From contig NZ_SLZR01000002.1 in NCBI RefSeq assembly GCF_004341165.1, positions 124,001 through 188,000 on the forward strand: DNA of 64,000 nt, given 5' to 3'. A program made the translations under genes and the position numbers. The stretch is from Reinekea marinisedimentorum (GTDB taxonomy: Bacteria > Pseudomonadota > Gammaproteobacteria > Pseudomonadales > Natronospirillaceae). Shown in pieces: positions 35,025-43,929 of this stretch. The number at the start of each line of letters is the position of its first letter. Position 1 is the first letter of the stretch. The notes below the pieces were generated by a model, which was not told the DNA's origin, searched no databases, and worked only from the letters and a program-made list of their open reading frames with translations.

Positions 35025-36479
35025 TTACAGCAGTGCAGGAATGCCCGGCAGCTGACCAACCAGGGCAAGAGAACCAACACACACGACAAAGGCTGCGCCC
35101 GGAATCAACAACTTGTCTTTCAAAGACAGCTCTTTGGCACGTTCAGCGTCGCCAATCAAGCCCATGTTGTCGAGCAGCATGGTGGTTGCCCAACCAAACA
35201 CCGGGTTGACGAAGGCACAGGCAAAAATACAGATGCCGGCACTGAGTGAATCTTTGTGCTTATGCACCATCTGCATGCCAGCTTCAAGCAACGGCAGGAA
35301 AACACCTACGATCAGCGCTACACGCAGTACCGGTTCCCACATGGCCAGATCCATCGGGTAACCCAAGACCGCCGCCAGAATGCACAGAATACCGGTCAGC
35401 AAGGCGCCACCGGGAATCGGGCGTTTGGCAATCGCTGCCGGAATCATATAAGTACCCCAGGAGGAAGCCAGGTTACCACCCCCCAGAACCGCACCGACAC
35501 CCTGACGGATTGAAGAAACCATCATGGTGTCGTCCACATCCATCAGCACGCCTTTGGCTTCACGCGGGTAGTTCAGTTCCTGGAAAACACGGTGACCCAT
35601 GTAATCCGGAGACCACATCGCAACCGCCAGAATGGCAAAAGGAATCACCGCAACGAAATGGCCGAGGTTGGGTAAACCCAGTTGCCAGCCGGTATCTTCA
35701 CCCCACCAGTACATTGGGCTCAGCGGTGGTAAGCCCGGTGCGGTCGAGAATTCGAAGTGTGCGCCCATGGCATAGGCAACAATACCGGCAATGGCCGAGC
35801 ACAAAGGAATCGCTAACCAGCGCTTATTAATTTTTGCTAAGTACGCATAAATAGCCAGCGTAATGCCGATCACAGCAAACGAAATATAACCTTGATCCGC
35901 CGAGGCAGCCCACGCTTCAGTCGCGTTAATTTGTGCGATCAGGCCAACGGCGCCTAAATAAATAAGCAGACCGCCACGAACACCAACGCCGGTAAGCGTC
36001 ATCAGCTTCGACCCACCCTTGGTATAGGCAAGCGCAAGTCCGAAGACACAAACCATAATACCGAGCGCCAGCGGGTGGCCACCGGCCGCCGCAATTAACG
36101 GTATCAATGGAATCATTGGCCCGTGTGTGCCAGCGAGGTTGGCATTCGGGTTAAGAATGGCTGAGAAAAGAATAACGAACAGGCCGCCGGCAATCAGCAA
36201 CTCGTAACGAACGTTTTCTGCAACAAACTCGGCAGAAAGACCGAACTGCGCTGCAAACACGGCAACCATGGCCGTCACCATCACAACCTTACCGATTGTG
36301 GCAGCCAGTGCAGGGACCCAGTCTTCAATTTCAATATTGTAATCTCTAAACGGCAGGTGCACGCCCCAACGTTTAAAGCTCATGATTTTAAGTTCGTTGT
36401 TGAGATAGGCCTCTCTGCTCTCGAACTCCGAGGCTTTTTTACGAACCTCTCGATACTCCGGCTGACTATGCTCAGTCAT
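35025..36479 (-). CDS. DUF3360 family membrane transporter
   Basis: The start at 36479 is chosen because GGAG lies 9-12 bases before it; an ATG five codons upstream overlaps that site. The 484-residue protein has about twelve hydrophobic segments and motifs such as NPNANLAGTHGPMIPLIPL and GAVLGGGNLASSWGTY, which recall the NAT/SulP superfamily of anion and nucleobase carriers. Its place beside TauE/SafE and TauABC genes suggests a sulfonate or organosulfur anion substrate. This is inference. Confidence 0.75.
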   Translation of the reverse strand: MTEHSQPEYREVRKKASEFESREAYLNNELKIMSFKRWGVHLPFRDYNIEIEDWVPALAATIGKVVMVTAMVAVFAAQFGLSAEFVAENVRYELLIAGGLFVILFSAILNPNANLAGTHGPMIPLIPLIAAAGGHPLALGIMVCVFGLALAYTKGGSKLMTLTGVGVRGGLLIYLGAVGLIAQINATEAWAASADQGYISFAVIGITLAIYAYLAKINKRWLAIPLCSAIAGIVAYAMGAHFEFSTAPGLPPLSPMYWWGEDTGWQLGLPNLGHFVAVIPFAILAVAMWSPDYMGHRVFQELNYPREAKGVLMDVDDTMMVSSIRQGVGAVLGGGNLASSWGTYMIPAAIAKRPIPGGALLTGILCILAAVLGYPMDLAMWEPVLRVALIVGVFLPLLEAGMQMVHKHKDSLSAGICIFACAFVNPVFGWATTMLLDNMGLIGDAERAKELSLKDKLLIPGAAFVVCVGSLALVGQLPGIPALL

Positions 36480-37104
36480 CAATAAATACTCCATTGCTGC
36501 TTAGGGTTGTTGAACAGCGCGCCACAGAGACTCTTGTCAAAGCTTTGCTACTGTTCCCTGAACCGGGCGTTCGTCCCGTATTCAGGTGTTGATAAAAAAA
36601 CACCTCTGTCGAAAAGGCTTTAGCGGTACGCAACAATCTCACTTAGTTTTTTATAATTTTAGGTAATGCTTAAAGGTCAGCAAAACGTCAACTAAGATAC
36701 AGAAAAACGAGCCCATTTGATTGACTTGAAAACATTGACTGCAAACTATTTATTTAAATTAACTCACTAAAAACAAGCATTTAATTAGTAGATTTTCTTT
36801 ATGACAACAACCAAGAAGCTAGGCTGATAATCATAATAAAATTGATAATTTATTTTGATTTTGTAAGCCCTTACGTCATTGACTAAGTAACACCCGTTGT
36901 TTTAATCCCCCTAACCTGAAAAGACAAAGCTGGCGCATTCAGGTGGCTTTTTATGTCCTTATTCCGGGCCAGAAACGTCTCCGCTGTTTACAGCAACAGA
37001 AAAGACCACTGGCACTATGGATAAAAAAAAGTGGAACTAACTGGACCCTAGTCACCGCATCATACTCAAGAGGTTATTAACACTTACCAGAGTTGTGAAT
37101 TGCC
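36480..37104. promoter_or_regulatory. Divergent control region of DUF3360 and tauE-like genes
   Basis: This 625-base non-coding region carries GGGCCAG (36966-36972), CTGGCAC (37009-37015) and CTGGACC (37041-37047). Similar words occur in the tauA/tauR control region (42276-42303). The known TauR site in Rhodobacter contains CTGGAC. A 7-base word is short, so the match is only suggestive. No gene was seen in the region. Confidence 0.4.
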
Positions 37105-37845
37105 TTGAACGAGACCATCTGGAACCTACTCCCTATCGTAATCTTCGCCGGCCTTTTACGCGGCTATGCTGGCTTTGGTTTTGCCGCCGTTGCCATTGTC
37201 GGGTTCAACTTTTTTCTGCCGCCGCAACAGGGTGTGCCGGTGATTCTTGCATTGGATGTTCTGTGCAGCGCGGGGCTCTGGCAGCAGGCAAAAAAACAGG
37301 CCGACATTCCAACTTTTAAACTGTTGGCCCTCGGTGCCATTCTGGGGATTCCTGTCGGTCTGGCGTTACTGATCTTTATACCGGAGACCACCCTCAAGCT
37401 GCTCATCTGCATCGCCATTCTGCTGTTCACTCTGGCCCTGCTATTTGACTTGCGCGTTAAAAGCACTGAAACGCTGAAAACCAAGTTGGCCTTTGGTCTG
37501 GCCAGCGGCATCGGTACGGCAGGGGCATCCGTGGGTGGCCCGATGATTCTCAGCTATATGCTTTCCAGCAAACTCAGTTCCGTAGTGCAGCGCGCCACCA
37601 TGATTCTGTTTTTTATGGTCAGCGAAACGCTGGCACTGATCGCCATCGTAGCGAGCGGCCTGATCAGTTTTGAAATCGCCAAGTTGCTGGCCATTCTGCT
37701 GCTGCCAACCATGCTGGCCGTGCGTGCCGGCCAATGGCTGTTCAACCGTAAGCCACCAAAGTCACTGAAACATTTTGCGTTACCCATCATGGGGCTGGCA
37801 GCGCTACTCGGCATTAGTGCCTCCATCGGCGCTCTGCTGCAGTAG
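37105..37845 (+). CDS. TauE/SafE family sulfite/sulfonate exporter
   Basis: The 246-residue inner-membrane protein has about eight hydrophobic helices and the paired motif of the family, visible as GLLRGYAGFGFAAVAIVGF near residue 15 and FGLASGIGTAGASVGGPMI near 132. The start codon is TTG with no strong ribosome site, so the exact start is uncertain. TauE/SafE proteins export sulfite, sulfoacetate or related sulfur products; with the TauABC-type importer and the aminotransferase nearby it would remove waste sulfite during sulfonate breakdown. Confidence 0.85.
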   Translation: MNETIWNLLPIVIFAGLLRGYAGFGFAAVAIVGFNFFLPPQQGVPVILALDVLCSAGLWQQAKKQADIPTFKLLALGAILGIPVGLALLIFIPETTLKLLICIAILLFTLALLFDLRVKSTETLKTKLAFGLASGIGTAGASVGGPMILSYMLSSKLSSVVQRATMILFFMVSETLALIAIVASGLISFEIAKLLAILLLPTMLAVRAGQWLFNRKPPKSLKHFALPIMGLAALLGISASIGALLQ

Positions 37846-37861
37846 TTAATAAAGTGTTTAC

Positions 37862-37884
37862 GCACCGGCCTGCCGGTGCTGTTT
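37862..37884 (+). terminator. Hairpin between tauE-like gene and aminotransferase
   Basis: GCACCGGC-CT-GCCGGTGC is a perfect 8-base stem followed by TGTTTTG. It is likely a partial terminator or attenuator within the operon. Confidence 0.65.
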
Positions 37885-37913
37885 TGTTCAAAAAAAGAAT
37901 TAAGGAATGCGTT

Positions 37914-39101
37914 ATGAATAGCCATCAAAACAACCTGAGTCACCCTGCTCTGGCCGGCTCTCTGGCAACAAACAATCCGCAGGTCATTAACTTCAGTCCC
38001 GGCCCAACGTCACTGCCAAAGCCGGTTGAAAGCGCCATTGCAGCACTCTTTACCATGCCCGGTTTAACCAGCCTGGCAACCTCTCACCGTGCGCCAGAGT
38101 TTGTTGAACTGCTGGCAAATACCGTTGCACTGTGCCGTAAGGTAATGAACATACCGGAAGATTTCGAAGTTCTGTTCACCCACGGCGGCGGCCACGGGCA
38201 GTTTGCAGCGGTACCACTGAACCTGTGCAAAAACCCATCCGATGTGGCCACCTATGTCATTAACGGCACCTGGTCGGCACGCGGCGCAGAAGAAGCCAGC
38301 CGCTACTGCAGCGTAAAAACGATCGACAGTGCCGACCCGGTAACAGGCAAGTACCAAACGTTCCCTGAGCTGACAGAAGAGAACATAGATCCGAACAGTA
38401 AGTACCTTTACCTCTGTTCCAACGAAACAGTAAACGGTATTGAACTGTTCCGTCTGCCTAAACTACCGGAGTCACGCAAACACATTCCACTGGTGGTTGA
38501 TGCCAGCTCCGATTTCAGCACCAAACCGATTGACTGGCATGGCGATAACATCGGTGTACTGTTTGCCTGCGCTTCGAAAAACATCGGCCACCCCGGCCTG
38601 ACGATGACGGTCATCCGCAAAGACTTGCTTGGTGGAGGCAAAGCCTCGCCGCTGTGCCCGGGTGTATTCAACTATACAACCAACAGCGAAGCCGGGAATC
38701 TTTGGAATACACCGGCCACCTTCAACATCGAAGTCGTTGGGCTGTTAATGGCATGGCTGGATAAAGAAGGCGGCGTCGATGCGTGCGAAGCCCGCTCCAT
38801 CGCCAAGTCATCGGCGCTGTACACGGTCATCGATGCATCAAACGGCTTCTACAGCACCCCTGTAAGCGACAAAGCACTGCGCAGCCGCATGAACGTGCCG
38901 TTCAATGTGAAGGGGGGTGACGACGCGCTGACCAACCAGTTTTTAATTGAAGCCTGGGAGCAAGGCATGGTGGGCTTGCGCACACTCACACCTTTTGGTG
39001 TCGGCGATTACCTGCGCGCCAGTTTGTACAATGGCGTAACCGAAGCCGAGGCACTCACTCTGGCAGCCTTTATGAAAAAGTTCGCTGCTGAGCACGCTTA
39101 A
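37914..39101 (+). CDS. SerC-like class V aminotransferase in the taurine cluster
   Basis: The start is the ATG at 37914 with AAGGA 8 bases upstream (395 residues); an in-frame upstream ATG lies in the previous hairpin. The protein resembles phosphoserine aminotransferase: NFSPGPTSLPKPV near residue 25, ATSHRAPEFVELL near 58, LFTHGGGHGQ near 88 and the PLP lysine 222 in CASKNIGHPG. It is not next to other serine-synthesis genes but lies inside the TauE-TauABC cluster, so it may transaminate a sulfonated amino compound instead. A housekeeping serC role cannot be excluded. Confidence 0.75.
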   Translation: MNSHQNNLSHPALAGSLATNNPQVINFSPGPTSLPKPVESAIAALFTMPGLTSLATSHRAPEFVELLANTVALCRKVMNIPEDFEVLFTHGGGHGQFAAVPLNLCKNPSDVATYVINGTWSARGAEEASRYCSVKTIDSADPVTGKYQTFPELTEENIDPNSKYLYLCSNETVNGIELFRLPKLPESRKHIPLVVDASSDFSTKPIDWHGDNIGVLFACASKNIGHPGLTMTVIRKDLLGGGKASPLCPGVFNYTTNSEAGNLWNTPATFNIEVVGLLMAWLDKEGGVDACEARSIAKSSALYTVIDASNGFYSTPVSDKALRSRMNVPFNVKGGDDALTNQFLIEAWEQGMVGLRTLTPFGVGDYLRASLYNGVTEAEALTLAAFMKKFAAEHA

Positions 39102-39125
39102 CCAATCTGGCACTGCAACATTAGC

Positions 39126-39157
39126 AAGCCGCCGCTGTTAAAGCCGGCGGCTTTTTT
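39126..39157 (+). terminator. Terminator of the aminotransferase gene
   Basis: AAGCCGCCG (39126-39134) pairs with CGGCGGCTT (39145-39153) and is followed by Ts, 24 bases after the stop. Confidence 0.9.
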
Positions 39158-39375
39158 ATGCCTATCGCGACACCTTAAACCCCGGCCTTAAACGGCCGAC
39201 AAACGTTCACAGCAAGGCGTTTTTCGCCCCAGTTCACAGACGCCCAGCGGGCTCAAATAAAAGCCCCTAAGTTAGGGAGCCAACCTGGCAAGTATAAACA
39301 CAGCTAATTGAAAGCGTTAGGGCTCGCGTAGAGACCCGAAGAAAATAACGACATAAGAAGCAGTCTTTCAGGCAA
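39158..39375. other. Non-coding gap between convergent operons
   Basis: These 218 bases separate the two terminators of the aminotransferase and tauC genes. A short hairpin-like sequence is present, but nothing gene-like was seen. Confidence 0.4.
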
Positions 39376-39411
39376 TAAAAAAGCCCTCGACCTTTTCAGG
39401 CCGAGGGCTTT
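39376..39411 (-). terminator. Terminator of the tauABC operon
   Basis: On the minus strand, AAAGCCCTCGG pairs with CCGAGGGC-type sequence (39380-39390 with 39400-39411) and ends in a T-tract. Confidence 0.88.
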
Positions 39412-39430
39412 CAGCATAAATTTTCCGGGG

Positions 39431-40321
39431 TTAGTTCTTACCTTTCCAGGGCACAAACTTGGTTTCCAGGTAACGCATAAGCATGTCGAAACCAAAGGCA
39501 ATCACACCAATAATCAAGATGCCGGCGATGACCACATCGGTCACCAGAAACTCAGAGGCGTTCAGCACCATAAAGCCAATACCACGCTCCGCGGCAACCA
39601 TTTCTGCGGCGACCAGGGTTGTCCAGCCGAAGCCAATGGCAATACGCATACCGGTGAGAATATCCGGTAACGCACCGCGGGTAATAATCTGGGAAACAAC
39701 CTGCCAGCTGTTAGCGCCCATCGAGTAAGCCACCTGAATCTGCTCAATACGCACTGCACCAACACCCGCACGGGTACTGATAACAATAGGCGAAAGCATG
39801 GCCAGATAGATCAGCATAATTTTGCTGCTTTCATCAATGCCCATCCAAATGATCACCAGTGGCAGGTACGCCAACGGTGGCAGTGGACGATAAAACTCGA
39901 TAATAGGGTCGAAGATACCGCGCACAACCCGGCTGCAACCAATGGCGATACCCAGAGGTATGCCCGTGATGCAGGCCAGAAAGAAGGAACCGAAAATACG
40001 ACCAAAGCTGGCCGCCATGTGCTGCGTTAGCGTCGCTCCGGAAAAGCCATCCTGAAACAGATCACCAATACGAGCAATAACATCCAGCGGCGACGGTAAA
40101 AACAGCGGTTTAATGAGCCCCGCCTCGGTGACAAAGGTCCACAAGCCGATGATGCAGGCAACTGTAACAATGGCAATAAGCCGGCTGTCGCCTGCGCCCG
40201 GTTCACCATAATAACTGCCGCTGGGTGCAGCCTTCTGCTTTAAAAAACGAGCCAGAAATCTGGACAATGGCGGAGAACTATCTTTAGCGTCCGTTGCTGA
40301 GTTTGAAACAGAATTAGTCAT
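39431..40321 (-). CDS. tauC: Taurine/sulfonate ABC transporter permease
   Basis: The start is the ATG at 40321, which overlaps the tauB stop by 8 bases and has GAGG upstream; the longer frame would begin inside tauB. The 296-residue protein has the six-helix plan and the EAA loop YSMGANSWQVVSQIITRGALP of SsuC/TauC/NrtB-type permeases. A long polar N-terminus (about 45 residues) precedes the first helix. It forms the channel with the TauB ATPase for sulfonates delivered by TauA. Confidence 0.88.
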   Translation of the reverse strand: MTNSVSNSATDAKDSSPPLSRFLARFLKQKAAPSGSYYGEPGAGDSRLIAIVTVACIIGLWTFVTEAGLIKPLFLPSPLDVIARIGDLFQDGFSGATLTQHMAASFGRIFGSFFLACITGIPLGIAIGCSRVVRGIFDPIIEFYRPLPPLAYLPLVIIWMGIDESSKIMLIYLAMLSPIVISTRAGVGAVRIEQIQVAYSMGANSWQVVSQIITRGALPDILTGMRIAIGFGWTTLVAAEMVAAERGIGFMVLNASEFLVTDVVIAGILIIGVIAFGFDMLMRYLETKFVPWKGKN

Positions 40322-41159
40322 TTTCAGTCGCCTCTTCATCGCCGTGAATAATTTCCAGAACCTTTTCTTTCATCGCGATAAACTCCGGGTTGGCCTTAAC
40401 CTTTCGGGCATCGCGGCACTGCAGAAACTGACGGTTAAAGTCCAGTTCAAATTCATGGGTAATACGGCCCGGTCTTGGCGACATAACAATTAATCGTGTC
40501 GCCAGCAGCAGGGCTTCATCAACACTGTGGGTAATGAAAAACATCATCTTGTTGGTTTCATTCCACACATCCAGAAGCAGCTCCTGCAGCGACTCTCGGG
40601 TCAGCGCATCCAGCGCACCGAGCGGTTCGTCGAGCAACAGCATTTGCGGGTCGTTAGTGAGTGCGCGGGCAATACCCACACGCTGCTGCATACCACCGGA
40701 AAGCTGATAGGTTTTGTGGTTGTGGAAATCTTCCAGCCCAACCAGTTTCAAAAACTCAGCAGCCCGGGCACGACGTTTTTCTTTATCAACGCCCTGCAGT
40801 TTTAAACCGAATTCGGTGTTTTCAATAACGTTCAGCCAAGGCAGCAGTGCGTGCTTCTGAAACACCACACCCCTGTCTGCGCCGGGGCCGGTTACCTCAT
40901 CGCCAATATCCCTTCCCAGAGACACTCGCGGATAACCGGGGATGTTGCTGTCACCGAGGGTCAGGTAACCATCGGTGGGTGAAATAAACCCTGCAATCAG
41001 GTTTAACAAAGTCGTCTTACCGCAGCCTGAAGCACCGAGAGCTACAACCAGGTCGCCCTGGTTGATGGTCAATTTCACATCAGATAGGGCAGTAACCGGA
41101 GCACCACCCTGGGCTGCAGGATAGACAACCGACACATCATGTATTTGAAGTCTGTTCAT
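40314..41159 (-). CDS. tauB: Taurine/sulfonate ABC transporter ATP-binding protein
   Basis: The 281-residue ATPase has Walker A GASGCGKTT (residues 37-45), Q-loop VFQKHALLPWLNV, signature LSGGMQQRVGIARAL, Walker B MLLLDEPLGALDALT and His in FITHSVDEAL. This wording is that of SsuB/TauB/NrtD ATPases for sulfonates, nitrate and related anions. It begins 48 bases after tauA and overlaps tauC, so tauABC is one operon. Confidence 0.92.
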   Translation of the reverse strand: MNRLQIHDVSVVYPAAQGGAPVTALSDVKLTINQGDLVVALGASGCGKTTLLNLIAGFISPTDGYLTLGDSNIPGYPRVSLGRDIGDEVTGPGADRGVVFQKHALLPWLNVIENTEFGLKLQGVDKEKRRARAAEFLKLVGLEDFHNHKTYQLSGGMQQRVGIARALTNDPQMLLLDEPLGALDALTRESLQELLLDVWNETNKMMFFITHSVDEALLLATRLIVMSPRPGRITHEFELDFNRQFLQCRDARKVKANPEFIAMKEKVLEIIHGDEEATEND

Positions 41160-41207
41160 TTTTTAAATGCCTGCATTTGAAGTTTCAATAATTGGCCGTT
41201 TCAGCAA

Positions 41208-42212
41208 TCAAAGTTTTGATGCTGCTTCCGCAAAGGAAGGGTTAACAAAAACGCTGTAGTCCGGCATGAGTTCATTAATTTTCTTCTGTTCCAGCAGGAA
41301 TTCAGAGGTTGCCTTCAGCGCTTTTGTAGCGGCACCTTCCGCACCACAACCCAGCCACTCACAAGAAAGCTGTTGCTCCATCGTCGGGAAGTCATACAAA
41401 GCCAGTACATCTGCCACGGTGTTGATGTCGCCACCGGTCACTTTAGAAATAGACATCGCGATGGGTGAGCTGGCATCAAACGTTGCTTTGTTATCACGGT
41501 ACTCAGCATCCAGCGTGGCCATGGTCTTAATGACTTTGGCGACAAATTCCGGATCTTCCTGACCAAATTTTTTGTTCACCACAAAGCCATCAAAGGTGGG
41601 TTTACCCAGTGCGGCCAGCTCTTTTGAAGAGACCAGTACATGGCCGGTTTTCTTCAGGGTGCCCAAGGCCGGGTCCCAAATAAATGCGCCGTCGATGTCA
41701 CCGCGCTGCCAGGCGGCAGAGATCGCACTCGGCTGCATGTTGATCAGTTTGACGTCTTTCTCGGTCAGGCCGTAATGCTCAAGTGCAAACAACATGTGGA
41801 AGTGAGTGGTGGAGACGAACGGTACCGCAATGCGCTTACCCTTAAGATCTTCAGGGGTTTTAATTTCGTCGGTAACAACCAGAGCTTCCGCTTCGGCAAT
41901 GTTTTCCAGAATCCACACCAGCTCCATTTCAACACCGCGGCTAACGGCCGCAGCGATGGGTGACGAGCCTGCAGAGGTCATTGCAACCGCGCCGGATGCC
42001 ATCGCGGTGATCGCCTTGGCACCGGAATCGAATCGGCGCCATTTAATTTCGTAGCCGGTTTCCTCTTCGAGAATTTTCTCTGCAATTGCATGCTTCCAGG
42101 GGTTAAACATACCCTGATAACCAATGGTAACTTCCTTTGCGAAGGTTACCGTGCTTGTTGCGATAAGGGTTGCAGCAACTAAGCCACGCTTCAGTGTTGA
42201 TAGTTTTTTCAT
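41208..42212 (-). CDS. tauA: Taurine-type periplasmic binding protein
   Basis: The start is one of two adjacent ATGs; 42212 has an AGGA ribosome site at the better distance (7 bases). The 334-residue protein has a signal peptide (about 1-24, ending TFA) and TauA-like sequence: WRRFDSGAKAITAMASGAV near residue 55 and TSAGSSPIAAAVSRG near 77, where taurine-binding proteins have their DSG and SSP contacts. Taurine or a close sulfonate is the likely ligand. It is divergent from the MocR/TauR-type regulator. Confidence 0.9.
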   Translation of the reverse strand: MKKLSTLKRGLVAATLIATSTVTFAKEVTIGYQGMFNPWKHAIAEKILEEETGYEIKWRRFDSGAKAITAMASGAVAMTSAGSSPIAAAVSRGVEMELVWILENIAEAEALVVTDEIKTPEDLKGKRIAVPFVSTTHFHMLFALEHYGLTEKDVKLINMQPSAISAAWQRGDIDGAFIWDPALGTLKKTGHVLVSSKELAALGKPTFDGFVVNKKFGQEDPEFVAKVIKTMATLDAEYRDNKATFDASSPIAMSISKVTGGDINTVADVLALYDFPTMEQQLSCEWLGCGAEGAATKALKATSEFLLEQKKINELMPDYSVFVNPSFAEAASKL

Positions 42213-42432
42213 CATGTTTTCCTGTCTGGTCGTTTTGCCTTTTTTTAAGTTAGCCATCTCAAAACTCAGGCTATAGGGCCAGTTTCGTTAATCAATGGTC
42301 CAGCAAAATGGGGAATTAGATTGGCTAACTATTTGCAAATCATCGGCCGTGTTTCGTTTATTAATCCGTCATTTTTAATATTATTTTTCACTGATCATCA
42401 AAGTCATTCTCGGTTATTGAAGGGTTGAGGGT
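42213..42432. promoter_or_regulatory. Divergent tauA/tauR control region with direct repeats
   Basis: Two near-identical words GGGCCAG (42276-42282) and GGTCCAG (42297-42303) lie 21 bases apart, two helical turns, as expected for a MocR/TauR dimer. The complement of the second contains CTGGAC, the core of known TauR sites. Confidence 0.5.
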
Positions 42433-43929
42433 ATGAACGATCTGTTTCTGAACATCGAGTTTAAAGCCGGTAAAAGCTACCAGCAGCAAATCCGTGAAAA
42501 GCTTGTAGAGCTGATAACCAGTGACCAGTTCGGAGATCGCCCTTTGCCATCCAGCCGTAAAATGGCACAGCAATTGGGGGTGTCCCGGAACACGGTTGTA
42601 CTGGTGTACGAGAGCCTGGTGGATGAAGGCTACCTGGTTGCACATGAGCGCAGCGGCTTCTTTGTGAACCCGGAGGTGAAACAGGACTCACAGTTCAACT
42701 TGGTGCAGTTACACCCACAGCAACAGACATTCGCCCCAAAATGGAACCAACGGCTTTCAACGAAACCATCCGATTTTTCTACGCTCGATAAAGACAAAGC
42801 CTGGATGAGCTACGAATTCCCATTCATCTATGGCCAGATAGACACCAAAGACTTTCCCATTTACCAATGGCGTGAGTGCGCGCGTGCCTCGCAAAGCCGC
42901 AACAGTCTGCATGAATGGGTTGAAGATTATGTGGATGCCGACGACCCGGAGTTGATCACCCAAATACGCCAGCAGGTTTTAAGTAAAAGGGGCATTACCG
43001 CCCAACCGGATGAAATTCTGCTGACCATGGGCACTCAGAATTCATTATTTTTACTGGCCTCGCTGCTTTCAAACAGCAACACTGTCGTCGGCATAGAAAA
43101 CCCAGGCTGGCCGGACTTCCACCACGCCTTCCATTACGCCGGTGCCAAAACCAAACCCATCCGGGTTGATGAACAGGGCATCAGCACCGGTAAGGCACTG
43201 AAAGGCTGTGATTACGTTTGCGTCACACCGAGCCACCACTACCCAACAACCGTCACCATGTCGATGGAGCGACGTAAAGCGCTGCTGCAACAGGCAAGCA
43301 CAGATGATTTCGTGATTATCGAGGATGATTACGACAGCGAGGTCAACTTCAGCGAGTCGCCGCTGCCGGCACTGAAAAGCCTGGATACCAATGGCCGCGT
43401 CGTTTACACCGGCAGCTTATCCAAATCGCTGTCACCGGGCATACGAACCGGCTATCTGGTGGCTGATAAAGACCTGATTAAAGAACTGCGAGCACTGCGC
43501 CGCCTGAACTATCGCCACCCGCCAACCAACAACCAACGCGTAACGGCACAGTTTATTGCGCAGGGCTATCACGACGCCCACATTCGTCGTATGCGCAAAG
43601 TACTGGAAAGCAAGTGGACACTGATGGATGAAGGCCTGAAAAACAATTTGAATGACTGCCGGGTGTTCAGCACTCCGGGCAGCTTCTGCTTCTGGATTGA
43701 ATTACCGGAACAGCTGCCAAGCCAGCTTCTGGTAGAGAAGGCCGCCGAGCAACGCATGCTGGTTGAATCCGGCGATAAACTGTTTGCTGGCCCCAACCCG
43801 CCACGGAATTATATCCGCCTGGGCTTTACCGCCATTGCAGCGGAAAAGATTGAACCCGGAATCATCATGCTGGGGGATTTAATCAGGCAGCTCTCCGGGA
43901 GTTGCCACCGGCGCAAAAACGCCGGCTAG
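42433..43929 (+). CDS. tauR: MocR/TauR-type regulator (GntR HTH + aminotransferase fold)
   Basis: The 498-residue protein has an N-terminal GntR winged helix (about 10-80: DRPLPSSRKMAQQLGVSRNTVVLVYESL) given here in part as RPLPSSRKMAQQLGVSRNTV, and a class I aminotransferase domain with the PLP lysine in YTGSLSKSLSPGIRTGY near residue 335. Regulators of this type (TauR, PdxR, GabR) sense an amine plus PLP. Its divergence from tauA and the repeats between them indicate it activates taurine uptake. It overlaps the convergent GGDEF-EAL gene by 4 bases. Confidence 0.88.
   Translation: MNDLFLNIEFKAGKSYQQQIREKLVELITSDQFGDRPLPSSRKMAQQLGVSRNTVVLVYESLVDEGYLVAHERSGFFVNPEVKQDSQFNLVQLHPQQQTFAPKWNQRLSTKPSDFSTLDKDKAWMSYEFPFIYGQIDTKDFPIYQWRECARASQSRNSLHEWVEDYVDADDPELITQIRQQVLSKRGITAQPDEILLTMGTQNSLFLLASLLSNSNTVVGIENPGWPDFHHAFHYAGAKTKPIRVDEQGISTGKALKGCDYVCVTPSHHYPTTVTMSMERRKALLQQASTDDFVIIEDDYDSEVNFSESPLPALKSLDTNGRVVYTGSLSKSLSPGIRTGYLVADKDLIKELRALRRLNYRHPPTNNQRVTAQFIAQGYHDAHIRRMRKVLESKWTLMDEGLKNNLNDCRVFSTPGSFCFWIELPEQLPSQLLVEKAAEQRMLVESGDKLFAGPNPPRNYIRLGFTAIAAEKIEPGIIMLGDLIRQLSGSCHRRKNAG

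Noticed and set aside
35246..35830. Plus-strand open frame of 194 codons opposite the DUF3360 gene
   Set aside because: It is a shadow of a gene with a clear transmembrane pattern and a terminator on the other strand.
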